Below, one piece after another: positions 29,312 through 38,957 of a DNA stretch of 64,000 bases. The notes beneath the pieces were generated by a model. The model was not told where the DNA came from. It did not search any database and saw nothing but the letters and a program-made list of their open reading frames with translations. Where the stretch lies: assembly GCF_020966635.1 (NCBI RefSeq), contig NZ_JAJKFQ010000003.1:1-64000 (forward strand), given 5' to 3'. Every line of letters starts with the position of its first letter. Position 1 is the stretch's first letter. The translations under genes were made by a program, and so were the position numbers. The DNA is from Stieleria sp. JC731 (GTDB taxonomy: Bacteria; Planctomycetota; Planctomycetia; Pirellulales; Pirellulaceae).

Positions 29312-30604
29312 CTAGCGGCGAGCGCGATAAGGTGTCAGCTGACCGCCTCCGCCAAGCGGCGACAATTGGTTGATGGGCTCTTCGTGGCTGACCGGCTTCA
29401 ACAGTGCTGGCGAGGAAATCGGCCGCAGATTTGACGCCGGTCGAAGTCCGCTTCCGATCGGTTTGGCAGAGCTTGGCCGTTCGAACGACGATGACCGGAC
29501 GCCGACTGGACGAACAGGTCGATAGGGTTGACGCAGGTTTCGAGCATCTTCGCTGAACGGGTCATCCAAGTTGTTCAGCTCTTCGTCCAAAATGTCAAAA
29601 GGTGACTTTTCGGGTTGAGGCGTTGCAGGTGGTGTTGCCGACTCGGCTGGCGGAGTCGCCGGTTCGTTGAAAATGCTATCCAGGTCGTCGCTAGGCGTCG
29701 GAATGCTGGGCGTTGTGTTTGGCGAATCGTTCATTTCAGGTAACGGCAAAGCCGAATCCGGCATCGCAGGGTCTGGCAAAGCTGGATCACCAAACGGTGT
29801 TTCGGGGAGCATCGTTTCCGGTTCGGTCGGTTCCGGCAGAACTTCTTGAGGCGCAATTTGCAGCGGCGCCGGTGGTTCGGGCGTCGAAGGCGTAATCTTC
29901 GGAGGCAATGTTTCGGCCGGTTCCGGCATCGTCTGGCTTGGCTGCGGTACAGATTCGGCAGCAGGCGGTTCCACAGTATTCGGTTCGCTATCGATGATCC
30001 GTGGAGGTGTCGGACGCAAGTTAGGCTCGGTCGACGGTGGATCTTCGGAGGGAACCTCGGTTGGTGGAACGCTTGGCAGCGATGGTGCTGCGGAGTGTTG
30101 CTTTGGCGATGCGGGAATTTGCAACGGCTTCAGCGGCGCTGCTTCACCGGGAACGCTCGGGATCATTTCCACGGGATACGCATGCGAGTGACTGACGCCG
30201 CACTTGCACGCTTTTGCAGCCGGGACGCATTTGCACTTATCCAGTCCCAATGTTTTCTCGATCCCGCCAGCAAACTTGTCCAGCGTCGCAAACAGTGGAT
30301 TGTGAGGGCGACGTGGGCCGCACGAATCGCAGCCGGCATCGTCGCAACCAGCAGCTGTAAATAGCTCCGTATGGCCAAGCCCGCAGGAGCCACAATCGCA
30401 AAGGCCCGCACCGCAGGACGGTTCGTACGTATCGCATGGCGTATCGGCGTGTACCGTCGGCATGGCCAAACCGCCTAAGAATCCCGCGGTGAGTCCTAGG
30501 GTTTTGCACCACTGTCGGAAAGGAGTCGACTGCCGTGTGCCGCGATCGAATAGCTTGCTTTGCAATTCGCGTCGGCGAAGTAAAGGACGGGATGCTTGAT
30601 ACAT
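29312..30604 (-). CDS. Secreted cysteine-rich/proline-rich protein of unknown function
   Basis: 430 residues. A long basic N-terminal stretch is followed by a hydrophobic core (LGLTAGFLGGLAM) and a cleavage-like VHA-D site near residue 53, so it is probably exported. Mature residues ~55-150 carry clustered cysteines (CGAGLCDCGSCG, CKCVPAAKACKC). Residues ~150-350 are low-complexity, rich in Pro, Glu, Ser and Thr (PEPAET, DPALPDPAMPDSALP). The tail is basic and ends in RARR. The composition suggests an envelope or wall-associated structural protein. No catalytic domain is visible. The start ATG is the only reasonable one before the hydrophobic core. Confidence 0.75.
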   Translation of the reverse strand: MYQASRPLLRRRELQSKLFDRGTRQSTPFRQWCKTLGLTAGFLGGLAMPTVHADTPCDTYEPSCGAGLCDCGSCGLGHTELFTAAGCDDAGCDSCGPRRPHNPLFATLDKFAGGIEKTLGLDKCKCVPAAKACKCGVSHSHAYPVEMIPSVPGEAAPLKPLQIPASPKQHSAAPSLPSVPPTEVPSEDPPSTEPNLRPTPPRIIDSEPNTVEPPAAESVPQPSQTMPEPAETLPPKITPSTPEPPAPLQIAPQEVLPEPTEPETMLPETPFGDPALPDPAMPDSALPLPEMNDSPNTTPSIPTPSDDLDSIFNEPATPPAESATPPATPQPEKSPFDILDEELNNLDDPFSEDARNLRQPYRPVRPVGVRSSSFERPSSAKPIGSGLRPASNLRPISSPALLKPVSHEEPINQLSPLGGGGQLTPYRARR

Positions 30605-30981
30605 TCGATAACCTCGAAATAGATGACGTTTCCGCGAAGGCTTATCGACGTCCGAGACTCAGGCTCAGCAAAAGAAACGGAACTTCCGGAATACAGTTTG
30701 CATCTTGCCCCGTTTAACAGGGGGGCGGCGTCGTGCACCGGCCGGTTTTCCGGTAAATCGTTCCGAAATGTCTGTGTCTGAGGCTGACTGCGAATCGAAA
30801 CTGTTCATTCGCCCCCCCTTATTGGCCCGCTATTGGCCGTTGTCGGATCCTTGCAATCCAGATCGGTGCTGGGGGCGACTAATCTGTCCGGACGCGATAA
30901 ACTGCTAACTTGCCGGGCCGGTTCGGTCCCGATCGAACTGCATTCACTAACCCGCCAGATTCATCCAGAGAGATAAACGCA
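30605..30981. other. Divergent promoter region and aconitase leader
   Basis: A 377-base gap between the divergent Cys/Pro-rich gene and aconitase. It contains the short G/C-rich repeats ATTGGCCCGC and ATTGGCCGTT (about 30822-30841) and a CCGG-rich patch near 30740. No promoter pair is convincing. An in-frame TTG at 30910 could extend aconitase but is not favoured. Confidence 0.4.
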
Positions 30982-33690
30982 GTGAGTTCTGACCCGTTTA
31001 ACGTACGCGATCAATTTGAAACCGGTGAAGGTAAAGCAACGATCTATCGATTGAGTAAGTTGCAAGATGCGGGTTTAGGTCAAATCGATCGGATGCCATT
31101 TTCGATCCGAGTCCTGTTGGAGTCGGTGCTGCGGAATTGCGATGGATTTTCCGTTAGCGAGCAAGACGTCAAGAACATGGCGGCCTGGAACGCAGCCGAC
31201 CCAGCAAAGCAAGAACTTCCTTTCAAGCCATACCGTGTTGTCCTTCAAGACTTCACCGGCGTCCCCGCGGTCGTCGACCTTGCAGCGATGCGTTCGGCGA
31301 TGCAGCGTATCGGAGGTGATCCCAACAAAATCAACCCGCTGATTCCCGTTGACTTGGTCATCGACCACAGCGTTCAGGTTGATTATTTCGGCAGCGATAG
31401 CTCGCTGGCAAAGAACGTCGAAATCGAATTCGAGCGAAACCGCGAACGCTACGAATTCTTGAAATGGGGCCAACAAGCATTTGATAACTTCGGTGTTGTC
31501 CCACCTAACGTGGGAATCGTTCACCAAGTCAACTTGGAATACCTCGCTCGCGTTGTCGCGTTGGTCGACACCGCTGACGGACCTGTTGCGGTTCCCGATT
31601 CGTTGGTCGGTACCGACAGCCACACCACGATGATCAACGGCCTTGGCGTTTTGGGCTGGGGCGTCGGCGGTATTGAGGCCGAGGCAAACATGTTGGGCCA
31701 GCCGCTATACATGCTGATGCCCGAAGTGATCGGCTTCGAATTGACAGGGCAGCTGCCATCGGGTGCAACCGCCACTGACATGGTTCTGCGAGTCGTCGAA
31801 ATCCTGCGTGCCGAAGGCGTTGTCGGCAAGTTTGTGGAGTTCTTCGGCGACGGCATGAACGCGATGAGTGTTGCTGACCGCGCAACGATCGCGAATATGG
31901 CTCCCGAATACGGTGCCACGATGGGCTTCTTCCCCGTGGACAACCTGACGCTTGAATACCTGCGTCAAACCGGACGAAGCAAATCTTCGATCGAACTGGT
32001 TGAACGATACTGTAAGGAACAAGGCCTGTTCCGCAACGATGGCGACTCGCCATTGAATTACACCAAGACACTGTCGCTGGACCTTTCGACGGTCGAACCA
32101 AGTTTGGCCGGGCCTAAGCGTCCGCAGGACCGTATCGCACTGGCCGGAATGAAAGAGGCCTTCAACGAATCTTTGACCGCTCCGGTAGGAAAGACCGGAT
32201 TCGGATTGGAGCCTTCGGCACTCGATCGCAAAGGCACTGTCGAAAACAACGGTCAATCGACCGAAATCACTCACGGTGCTGTGGTCATCGCCGCAATTAC
32301 ATCGTGTACCAACACCAGCAACCCATCGGTGATGATTGGTGCCGGTCTGTTGGCCAAGAAAGCTGCCGAACGCGGTTTGAAGGTTGCTTCTCACGTGAAG
32401 ACTAGCTTGGCACCGGGCTCGCGCGTTGTCACCGATTACTTGAACAAAGCCGGTTTGACGGAGGCTCTGGATCAACTCGGATTCAACACCGTCGGCTACG
32501 GTTGCACCACGTGCATTGGCAATAGCGGGCCGTTGCCTGAACCGGTTGCCAAGGCAATCAAACAGGGTGACTTGGTCGCGTCTGCCGTACTGAGCGGCAA
32601 CCGTAACTTCGAAGGTCGCGTCAACCCGCTAACCAAAGCCAACTATTTGGCCAGTCCGCCACTTGTGGTCGCTTATGCTTTGGCCGGAACGACGGATATC
32701 GATCTCAATACCGAACCGCTCGGACAGGGTTCTGATGGCAGCGACGTATTCCTGAAAGATGTCTGGCCGACTGCCGAAGAGATTCGTGACACGATCAAGA
32801 CTTCGATCGATCCAGAGATGTTCACCAAAGAATACGGTGCTGCCGTTGCTGGCAACGAGCTTTGGAACAAAATCGATGCCGCAGAGGGCGCGATTTACCC
32901 CTGGAGTGATGACAGTACCTACATCCATCATCCGCCATTCTTGGATCACGTTACCAAAGATGCCGATCCAAAAATCGCTCCGATCGAAGGTGCCCGCTGC
33001 CTGGTATTGCTGAATGATTCCGTAACGACCGACCACATTTCGCCAGCCGGTGCCATCGCCAGCGACGGACCTGCCGGAAGCTATCTGCAAGATTCAGGCG
33101 TCCCCGTTGTCGAATTCAATAGCTTTGGATCACGTCGCGGAAACGATCGCGTGATGGTTCGCGGAACCTTCGCAAATATTCGAATTCGCAACCAACTGGC
33201 CCAAGGCACCGAAGGCGGATACACACGGTATTTGCCAACCGACGAGGTCACCAGCATTTACGACGCATCGATGCGGTACCAATCCGAAGGCACACCACTT
33301 GTGGTGCTCGCTGGCACCGAATACGGAACCGGCAGTAGCCGCGACTGGGCCGCCAAAGGCACCATGCTTCTCGGCGTTAAAGCCGTGATCGCGGCCAGCT
33401 ATGAACGTATTCACCGCAGCAATTTGGTCGGGATGGGCGTTCTGCCTCTGGAATTTGCTGAAGGACAAACTTGGCAAAAGCTGGGACTCAATGGCGAAGA
33501 AACCTTCGACATCCCAGACCTGTCTGAAGAACTTGAACCTCGTAGCACTATCTCTGTCACTGCAACGGCCGCGAACGGTGATGTGACGAAGTTCGACTGT
33601 ATCGTCCGAATCGATACACCTGTCGAGTTGCAGTACTACCGAAACGGTGGCATTCTTCCGACTGTCCTCCGTAACCTCGCAGACATTTAA
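30982..33690 (+). CDS. acnA: Aconitate hydratase
   Basis: Interconverts citrate and isocitrate via cis-aconitate in the TCA cycle; cytoplasmic 4Fe-4S enzyme. GTG at 30982 is chosen as the start (902 residues) because [11 protein letters not shown] is the usual aconitase opening and AGAGAGA lies just upstream; the frame can extend to TTG 30910, giving 926 residues with an atypical N-terminus. The cluster cysteines are in SCTNTSNPS and in [12 protein letters not shown]. The C-terminal swivel domain has [10 protein letters not shown] and the active-site GTGSSR motif. Length and motifs match the AcnA/IRP1 branch. No other TCA genes are adjacent. Hairpins follow the stop. Confidence 0.95.
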   Translation: MSSDPFNVRDQFETGEGKATIYRLSKLQDAGLGQIDRMPFSIRVLLESVLRNCDGFSVSEQDVKNMAAWNAADPAKQELPFKPYRVVLQDFTGVPAVVDLAAMRSAMQRIGGDPNKINPLIPVDLVIDHSVQVDYFGSDSSLAKNVEIEFERNRERYEFLKWGQQAFDNFGVVPPNVGIVHQVNLEYLARVVALVDTADGPVAVPDSLVGTDSHTTMINGLGVLGWGVGGIEAEANMLGQPLYMLMPEVIGFELTGQLPSGATATDMVLRVVEILRAEGVVGKFVEFFGDGMNAMSVADRATIANMAPEYGATMGFFPVDNLTLEYLRQTGRSKSSIELVERYCKEQGLFRNDGDSPLNYTKTLSLDLSTVEPSLAGPKRPQDRIALAGMKEAFNESLTAPVGKTGFGLEPSALDRKGTVENNGQSTEITHGAVVIAAITSCTNTSNPSVMIGAGLLAKKAAERGLKVASHVKTSLAPGSRVVTDYLNKAGLTEALDQLGFNTVGYGCTTCIGNSGPLPEPVAKAIKQGDLVASAVLSGNRNFEGRVNPLTKANYLASPPLVVAYALAGTTDIDLNTEPLGQGSDGSDVFLKDVWPTAEEIRDTIKTSIDPEMFTKEYGAAVAGNELWNKIDAAEGAIYPWSDDSTYIHHPPFLDHVTKDADPKIAPIEGARCLVLLNDSVTTDHISPAGAIASDGPAGSYLQDSGVPVVEFNSFGSRRGNDRVMVRGTFANIRIRNQLAQGTEGGYTRYLPTDEVTSIYDASMRYQSEGTPLVVLAGTEYGTGSSRDWAAKGTMLLGVKAVIAASYERIHRSNLVGMGVLPLEFAEGQTWQKLGLNGEETFDIPDLSEELEPRSTISVTATAANGDVTKFDCIVRIDTPVELQYYRNGGILPTVLRNLADI

Positions 33691-33698
33691 TCGCCAAA

Positions 33699-33720
33699 CG
33701 ATCACGCAATCATGTGATCG
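33699..33720 (+). terminator. Hairpin just after aconitase
   Basis: Perfect 7-bp stem CGATCAC / GTGATCG with an 8-base loop, 9 bases after the stop codon. No T-tract follows. It may work with the stronger hairpin at 33752 to stop transcription or protect the 3' end. Confidence 0.4.
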
Positions 33721-33751
33721 ACTGAAGCGATGCTAGTAGCTAATTCTGATT

Positions 33752-33776
33752 ATCGGCCGGTAACTTGCCGGCCGAT
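33752..33776 (+). terminator. GC-rich hairpin, probable aconitase terminator
   Basis: Perfect 9-bp stem ATCGGCCGG / CCGGCCGAT with loop TAACTTG, about 60 bases after the aconitase stop. It is very stable but lacks a downstream T-run, so the termination mechanism is uncertain. Confidence 0.5.
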
Positions 33777-33889
33777 GTCGCATCAAACACAAGCGATGTC
33801 AACGTTCCCCGCGTTTGGCATCGGTCGTCGGTAGCCGACTTGGCCACCCTGACGTTTAGAACCAGAAAGTGAGATTTGGGAAATAAGTA

Positions 33890-34228
33890 ATGAGTGATAT
33901 TCACGCACGGTACAACGAAGTCGAAAAGTTCATTGACGACGAACAGTACGAAGAAGCGATCGAAGGATTGACTGAGATCGTTGGGATGGACGAAGACTTC
34001 GTGCTAGGCCATTTGGCGTTGTCTCGTGTCTATACCAAAACCGGTCAGCATGACCTTGCGATCCAGCACGGCGAAAAAGCATGTGAACTGGAGCCCAATG
34101 ATCCCTTCAACTACACCGCAATGAGCGTGACTTATCAACGCGCATGGGCGGGAACCCAAGATCAGCAGTACATCGTCAAAGCCGAGGACGCGAAGGCGAA
34201 GGCATCGATGCTGCGTTCACAAGGCTAA
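33890..34228 (+). CDS. Small tetratricopeptide-repeat protein
   Basis: 112 residues with about two and a half TPR helix pairs: one around residues 5-35 (YNEVEKFIDDEQYEEAI), one at 38-70 (LGHLALSRVYTKTGQHDLAI), and a third with the NDPFNYTAMSVTYQRA pattern. It is acidic, without signal peptide or membrane helix, and probably a cytoplasmic protein-binding adaptor. The ATG has a weak upstream purine tract (GGGAAATAAGTA). It is a separate unit from aconitase, with hairpins between, and ends at a strong convergent hairpin. Similar short TPR genes are common in planctomycetes, but I cannot name a partner. Confidence 0.8.
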   Translation: MSDIHARYNEVEKFIDDEQYEEAIEGLTEIVGMDEDFVLGHLALSRVYTKTGQHDLAIQHGEKACELEPNDPFNYTAMSVTYQRAWAGTQDQQYIVKAEDAKAKASMLRSQG

Positions 34229-34246
34229 AAACGGCCTTCAATCCGA

Positions 34247-34286
34247 CGAGTCATACCAGAGACCAACGACCCTTTGGTATGACTCG
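34247..34286. terminator. Bidirectional terminator hairpin between convergent genes
   Basis: Perfect 12-bp stem CGAGTCATACCA / TGGTATGACTCG with a 16-base loop, placed between the TPR gene (+) and the UbiB-type kinase gene (-). AATTTTCTTC follows on the plus side. Position and symmetry support shared termination. Confidence 0.7.
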
Positions 34287-34330
34287 GTCTCTGCAGAATT
34301 TTCTTCGAATCGCGCGAAGCGGTAACTTTA

Positions 34331-36100
34331 TCAGTCGTCATTGTCGCGCGTTAGATGTCCGCTCTGTGCGATCGCGAGCATCAGCCACAGCATGACTGTG
34401 ATACTGCCCATAACGCCGAGCAACCCAAACAGACTGATCGGTTCGAGTTGCACTAGCCAAAGGTTGAGCTGCAACATCGGCGGGACTCGTTGCGACAGCA
34501 TCAACGATGATCCGACGAACACGCTGCTTGCCATCACGCCAAGCACCAGTCGGTTGACAGAGGGACTGAGCTTTTGATGCTCGAGGGTCAGTCTGGCTTC
34601 ACCACGCCGAACCATTTGCATCATCGAGATCACTTCATCCGGTGCGGACTCGAGAAAGTTTTCGGCCTCAAGATAAATCCGCCGCGCTTGACGCAATCGT
34701 CGTTGTGGGCTCAAGCGACGCATCATGGTCTTTTGTGCAAGCGACTGCACAACTTTCATCGAATCGAACCGCACGCCGAGTTCGCTTAACGTGCCTTCGA
34801 GCGAGATCAGCATTTTAAGTAGCAACGCTGATTGGTTCGGCAGCTTGATCGAATGATGATGCAGGATGTCAGTCAACGCATTTAGTGCACCCGTCAAGTC
34901 GAACTGTTCGATCGACTGACTGCCATAGGTGCCGATAAAATCTGCAACATCGATCGCCAGTGCCGATTCGTCCAATGTTGGTGGTGTTTCACCGACGCGG
35001 CGGATTAAGCGAATCAACCGGTTTTGGTCTCCACCGGAGATCGCCAACAACATGTCTTCGATGTTTTCACGAAGGGAATCATCGAGTCTGCCAGTCATGC
35101 CAAAATCGAGAATCCCAAGCCGTCCGTCCTCTAGGCAGAATAGATTCCCTGTATGAGGATCGGCATGAAACAATCCCTCTTCGAAAATCATCGCGAGATA
35201 GACATCAGCGATCGTTTGTCCGAACTGTTCACATTTAGCGGCATCTAAACGCATCGGGTTTTCAGTTCCGTTGCGATTGATTGCGATGCCGTTCGGAGTT
35301 TCGTTCGCTCGAGCTTCCTTCTGTTCTTGCAGCATGTCCGCCAGCGACCGGCCAACAAGCTCATCCATCACCAAGACGCGTCGTGTGCATAGCTCTGGAA
35401 CTGGCCTTGGAATGACGACTTTGGAATCGTGTCTTTGCGTCCATTCGCAGAAATGTTCCAGCGTCTGCCGTTCCCGACTAAAATCCAGCTCGCGGGAAAT
35501 CATCGGAGCCAATTGGCGGACAACGTCTGAGGGACGCCAGGCGGCTAGTGTCTCAACGCGTTCGGCCAGGTCTGCTAAACCGCCTAGCAGTTCGATGTCC
35601 TGCTTGACGATTTTTTCAAGCCCAGCCCGTTGGACTTTGATGACGACGTACCGGCCGTCATTGAGGACCGCGCGGTGAACTTGCCCAATCGATGCGCAAG
35701 CGAGCGGCGTTGGCTCGATGCTCCGAAAGTGGACCTCGTAGTCGTCTCCCAGTTCAGCGGCCAGTGACTTTCGAACTGTTTCGATGCTGTCCGGTCGCAC
35801 ATCGACTCGCAACTTTTTCAGTTCTTCGCTAATCGAAAGGCCGACCAAATCGGGGCGTGCTGCCAGAATTTGCCCCAGCTTGATAAAAGACGGCCCCAGG
35901 TCCGTCAGTACCATTCGCACACGTTCTTCACGGCTGAATTGTGACAGCGGAGTCCCGCGATGATCCTTGTACCACTGGCTAAAGGGCAAACGTTGGTGTT
36001 GGCTTAACCAATCGGCCAACCCGTATCGCTGCAATACGGCCAGAATCTCACGCCAACGACGCAAGTTTCGGTACAGCTGTGGGATGGCGGTGATTTTCAT
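34331..36100 (-). CDS. ABC1/UbiB-family atypical kinase, membrane-anchored
   Basis: Family members (UbiB, COQ8/ADCK) are atypical kinase/ATPases that support ubiquinone or other isoprenoid-lipid metabolism. ATG at 36100 is chosen (590 residues, MKITAIPQLYRN); the frame extends to 36289, but those 63 residues are unlike the family. Motifs: KxGQ as FIKLGQILAARPD, the A-rich loop ASIGQVHRA, the lysine in VIKVQRAG, the catalytic HADPHTGN, and metal-binding DFGM. Two membrane helices sit at the C-terminus (about 525-580), as in UbiB. Monocistronic and convergent with the TPR gene. The substrate is unknown. Confidence 0.88.
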   Translation of the reverse strand: MKITAIPQLYRNLRRWREILAVLQRYGLADWLSQHQRLPFSQWYKDHRGTPLSQFSREERVRMVLTDLGPSFIKLGQILAARPDLVGLSISEELKKLRVDVRPDSIETVRKSLAAELGDDYEVHFRSIEPTPLACASIGQVHRAVLNDGRYVVIKVQRAGLEKIVKQDIELLGGLADLAERVETLAAWRPSDVVRQLAPMISRELDFSRERQTLEHFCEWTQRHDSKVVIPRPVPELCTRRVLVMDELVGRSLADMLQEQKEARANETPNGIAINRNGTENPMRLDAAKCEQFGQTIADVYLAMIFEEGLFHADPHTGNLFCLEDGRLGILDFGMTGRLDDSLRENIEDMLLAISGGDQNRLIRLIRRVGETPPTLDESALAIDVADFIGTYGSQSIEQFDLTGALNALTDILHHHSIKLPNQSALLLKMLISLEGTLSELGVRFDSMKVVQSLAQKTMMRRLSPQRRLRQARRIYLEAENFLESAPDEVISMMQMVRRGEARLTLEHQKLSPSVNRLVLGVMASSVFVGSSLMLSQRVPPMLQLNLWLVQLEPISLFGLLGVMGSITVMLWLMLAIAQSGHLTRDNDD

Positions 36101-36456
36101 ACGTGGCGTCGATGGCGAACTGGCCTTCGACAAGGCGTTTGTGAATGTGGGCTTTAGCGTGCAACTTCGGTTCGCCGCACAACAAGACTGGACTGTTAGC
36201 CCGGCTGAAGAACACGCGAACTTCATTGCATTGTAAACGGGCCCGAATTTCTTTCGATCTGGGGGAAAGTTCGGTGGTTTTAAAGGCAAAAAATAGCTGC
36301 CAATCGATCGGTTAAACTAGATCGTCCGATTATCTTTCCCGTCCAAGTTGTCATTGGTCGGTCGTGTTAGTCGTGTGTAGCAGTCAATATTGAGACCCGA
36401 AATAGCCAAGCCCATAGGCTGCCGCTCCAATTTCAGGTGCAGAACAGGTCCTGTGA
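36101..36456. other. Intergenic region between divergent UbiB-type and MoxR genes
   Basis: This 356-base gap holds both promoters. I see a run TTTTAAAGGCAAAAAATAG near 36278-36297 but no confident -35/-10 pair, operator or RNA gene. The upstream part is open in the UbiB-type frame (to 36289). Confidence 0.4.
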
Positions 36457-37488
36457 ATGTCTGAAGCCCCACCCATCGAGCCCCCCTCCCCAGAAGACAG
36501 GTCTGCAGGCGGCGTCCCAAGTGCAGCAAATTCCTCTGCAAATGTTGCCGCAGTTGCGGATCTTGCAAAGCGACTGATCGGGAACGTCGAGCACGCGATT
36601 GTTGGCAAACGAAAGCAGTTGGTTCTTTCGCTGGTAGCGTGGCTCAGCGGAGGACACCTGTTACTGGAAGACGTTCCGGGGGTTGCTAAAACCATGTTGG
36701 CTCGGGCGCTGGCGAAGAGTGTTGGCTGCACGTTTAAGCGTGTTCAATGCACACCGGATTTGCTGCCCAGTGACGTGACTGGCACTTCGATTTTTAATCA
36801 GAAGTCCTCCGAGTTTGAATTCCGTCCGGGGCCTGTCTTCACGCAGATACTTCTCGCCGACGAAATCAATCGCGCGACACCGCGAACCCAAGCTTCGCTG
36901 TTGGAAGCGATGGCAGAGTCTCGTGTCACGGTGGATGGGACAACGCACGATTTAGACGCTCCTTTTCTTGTCATTGCGACGCAAAACCCGGTCGATCACG
37001 AAGGAACGTTCCCGTTACCAGAAGCCCAACTCGACCGATTTTTGATGCGTTTCAGTCTTGGGTACCCATCGATGGAAGAAGAGTTGCGTATGCTGGATTT
37101 GCTTCAGCACACGCATCCGGTTGATAAGTTGCAGGCCGTCGCGACGGCTCAGGAATTGATCTTGGCGCAACAGGAAATCCGCAAGGTTCATGTTGATCCC
37201 CGAGTCCGGCAGTACTTTTTGCAGATCATTTCTCAGACGCGGCAACATCCGGATCTAGCTCTTGGCGGAAGCCCCCGAGCGTCGATCGCGTTATTCCGTT
37301 GCGGACAGGCGATGGCAGCGATTCGCGGGAAAGCGTTTGTCAGTCCGGACGATATTAAGCGGGTGTTGGGGCCCGTGATGAACCACCGATTGATCATGCA
37401 ACCCGAAAGTCGGCTTCGTAAATTGACGACCGAAAGCGTGCTCCAAGAGATCGTGAGCGAAATCGCCGTTCCAACGATTCAGGCCTGA
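36457..37488 (+). CDS. MoxR-family AAA+ ATPase
   Basis: 343 residues. MoxR ATPases act as chaperones that remodel or insert cofactors into partner proteins, usually with a vWA-domain partner. Walker A is a variant, EDVPGVAKTM (Ala replaces the usual Gly of GVGKT, common in this MoxR clade); Walker B is ILLADEINRA; sensor 1 is IATQNPVDHEGT; the arginine finger region is EAQLDRFLMR. The C-terminal lid has GGSPRASI. The N-terminal ~35 residues are Pro/Ser-rich. The usual DUF58/vWA partner is not downstream: the 101-bp repeats and a lipase gene follow. ATG start; no clear Shine-Dalgarno. Confidence 0.9.
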   Translation: MSEAPPIEPPSPEDRSAGGVPSAANSSANVAAVADLAKRLIGNVEHAIVGKRKQLVLSLVAWLSGGHLLLEDVPGVAKTMLARALAKSVGCTFKRVQCTPDLLPSDVTGTSIFNQKSSEFEFRPGPVFTQILLADEINRATPRTQASLLEAMAESRVTVDGTTHDLDAPFLVIATQNPVDHEGTFPLPEAQLDRFLMRFSLGYPSMEEELRMLDLLQHTHPVDKLQAVATAQELILAQQEIRKVHVDPRVRQYFLQIISQTRQHPDLALGGSPRASIALFRCGQAMAAIRGKAFVSPDDIKRVLGPVMNHRLIMQPESRLRKLTTESVLQEIVSEIAVPTIQA

Positions 37489-37507
37489 GAGAGTTTAGAA
37501 GGAAGCG

Positions 37508-37875
37508 TCACAGGGACTGTGATGGGGACGATTGGTGCGTCCCCAAAGTACCCGTCACGCTCCGTCGTGACGCACCTGTGTCCCACCCCAACAAACCAAC
37601 GCCCGGCATCACGGGGACCGTGATGGGTACGATTGGTGCGTCCCAAAAGTACCCGTCACGCTCCGTCGTGACGCACCGGTGTCCCACCCCAACGAACCAA
37701 CGCCCGGCATCACGGGGAACGTGATGGGTACGATTAGAGTGCCCCCAAAGTACCCGGCACGCTCCGCCGTGCCGACCGGTTTCGCAGCTCATCGGAGACA
37801 GCTGCGTGCATCACGGGGACCGTGATGGGTACGATTGGTGCGACCCCAGAGTCCCCGGCGCGCTTCGTCGTGCCG
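37508..37875. repeat. Four tandem copies of a ~101-bp unit, each with two palindromes
   Basis: The motif GATTGGTGCG (or its variant) recurs at 37530, 37631, 37732 and 37833, a spacing of exactly 101. Palindrome A (TCACGG-GGA-CCGTGA type) starts at 37508, 37609, 37710 and 37811. Palindrome B (CGTCACG-6 nt-CGTGACG type) starts at 37553, 37654, 37755 and 37856. Copies differ in a pair-preserving way: copy 1 A is TCACAG/CTGTGA, copy 3 B is CGGCACG/CGTGCCG, and copy 4 B keeps a G-T wobble. The open frames across it are repeat artefacts. It lies between the MoxR and lipase genes and resembles REP/BIME-type arrays. Confidence 0.9.
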
Positions 37876-38004
37876 ATTCTCCCGACTCCGCCTCATCATC
37901 GAATCCCCTTCCCCACCTTTGCCCTCATTGTGAAATCGGCTTTGATCCTTTGTAATGGTGGTTCGTTGAGTGGTGTTAGCCCCACGTCCGACCTTTGCGG
38001 ATCT

Positions 38005-38008
38005 GGAG
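38005..38008 (+). promoter_or_regulatory. Shine-Dalgarno deciding the lipase start
   Basis: GGAG lies 7 bases before the GTG at 38016, in a window where most genes lack a clear ribosome site. This favours GTG 38016 over the in-frame TTG at 37995. Confidence 0.6.
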
Positions 38009-38015
38009 AACTTGC

Positions 38016-38957
38016 GTGGCCGAGAAAACGAAGGATCGACTATCGTTGCATCAACAGATCTCTGTCGATGGCAACGTGGTGCACGAAGTTGGCGAGCAGC
38101 CTTTGGTGCTGCATTCGAAACTTGACGGTCCGATCGCGGAGCTGAGCTTTCTGCGTCGCAGTTTGCTCTTCGCCGAACTATCGATGATCGCATACAACGA
38201 CGATGCCGAAGCGAGAGCGGCAGCATCTGTCGTCGGTTTTGATGATGTAACGATGTATGACCGTGATGGCTCGCAAGCCTATCGGTTCCGCAACGAACAC
38301 GATTGCGTGATCGCTTGCCGTGGAACGGAGCCAACGGAATGGAACGATATCAAGGCCGACGCGAATGCCGCCAGCGTGCTTGCGGAAACTGTTGGACGCG
38401 TGCATCGCGGCTTTAAAAGAGAGGTGGATGACCTATGGCCGATGATCGAAACAGCTTTGCTGGATAATCGGCAACCGCTCTACTTTTGTGGTCACTCGCT
38501 CGGTGGAGCGATGGCGACGATATCAGCCGGTCGGTGTTTTCTTTCGCACATTGCCAGCAGCCCAGAAGAGCTGTTTACGTTCGGAAGCCCACGCGTTGGC
38601 GACAAGCGTTACATCAACTACGTCCAACTAGATCACTATCGATACGTTAACAACAACGACATCGTGACGCGTGTTCCCCCTAGTTTGTTGGGGTACCGAC
38701 ACAGCGGTTCCGAAGTCTACTTTGATCACAATGGTCGAATTCGGAAGTTGGGAGTCGTTTCTAAACGACGCGACAAATGGCGGGGGTTCATTCGCTCACT
38801 AAAGCGTTGGAAGATTGATCATTTTTCCGATCACTCCATCCATCGCTACATCGATGCATTGATTGTCGCGGTGCAAAAAGAAGATGATGAAATTGCCGTC
38901 GGAGGCACTTGCAAGCCCGCGGCCGCGTACGCTGATACTGAAGAACAGCACTTGTAG
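38016..38957 (+). CDS. Class 3 lipase (Lipase_3, alpha/beta hydrolase)
   Basis: 313 residues from GTG 38016, chosen for its GGAG ribosome site; TTG 37995 would add seven residues. The nucleophile is Ser161 in CGHSLGGAM. The Asp is in the NNNDIVTRVPP segment and the His in HSIHRYID, both typical for Lipase_3. An RGTEPTEWND oxyanion-side motif precedes them. There is no signal peptide, so a cytoplasmic or non-classically exported lipase/esterase is predicted. Substrate unknown, probably acylglycerols or phospholipids. Located directly after the 101-bp repeats. Single gene; the following 500 bases are empty. Confidence 0.88.
   Translation: MAEKTKDRLSLHQQISVDGNVVHEVGEQPLVLHSKLDGPIAELSFLRRSLLFAELSMIAYNDDAEARAAASVVGFDDVTMYDRDGSQAYRFRNEHDCVIACRGTEPTEWNDIKADANAASVLAETVGRVHRGFKREVDDLWPMIETALLDNRQPLYFCGHSLGGAMATISAGRCFLSHIASSPEELFTFGSPRVGDKRYINYVQLDHYRYVNNNDIVTRVPPSLLGYRHSGSEVYFDHNGRIRKLGVVSKRRDKWRGFIRSLKRWKIDHFSDHSIHRYIDALIVAVQKEDDEIAVGGTCKPAAAYADTEEQHL

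Noticed and set aside
37508-37875. CRISPR array
   Set aside because: The whole 101-bp unit repeats, with no unique spacers, and no cas genes are nearby.
37508-38334. Minus-strand ORFs across the repeat array
   Set aside because: Their residue repeats mirror the 101-bp DNA period, so they are artefacts of the array and not proteins.
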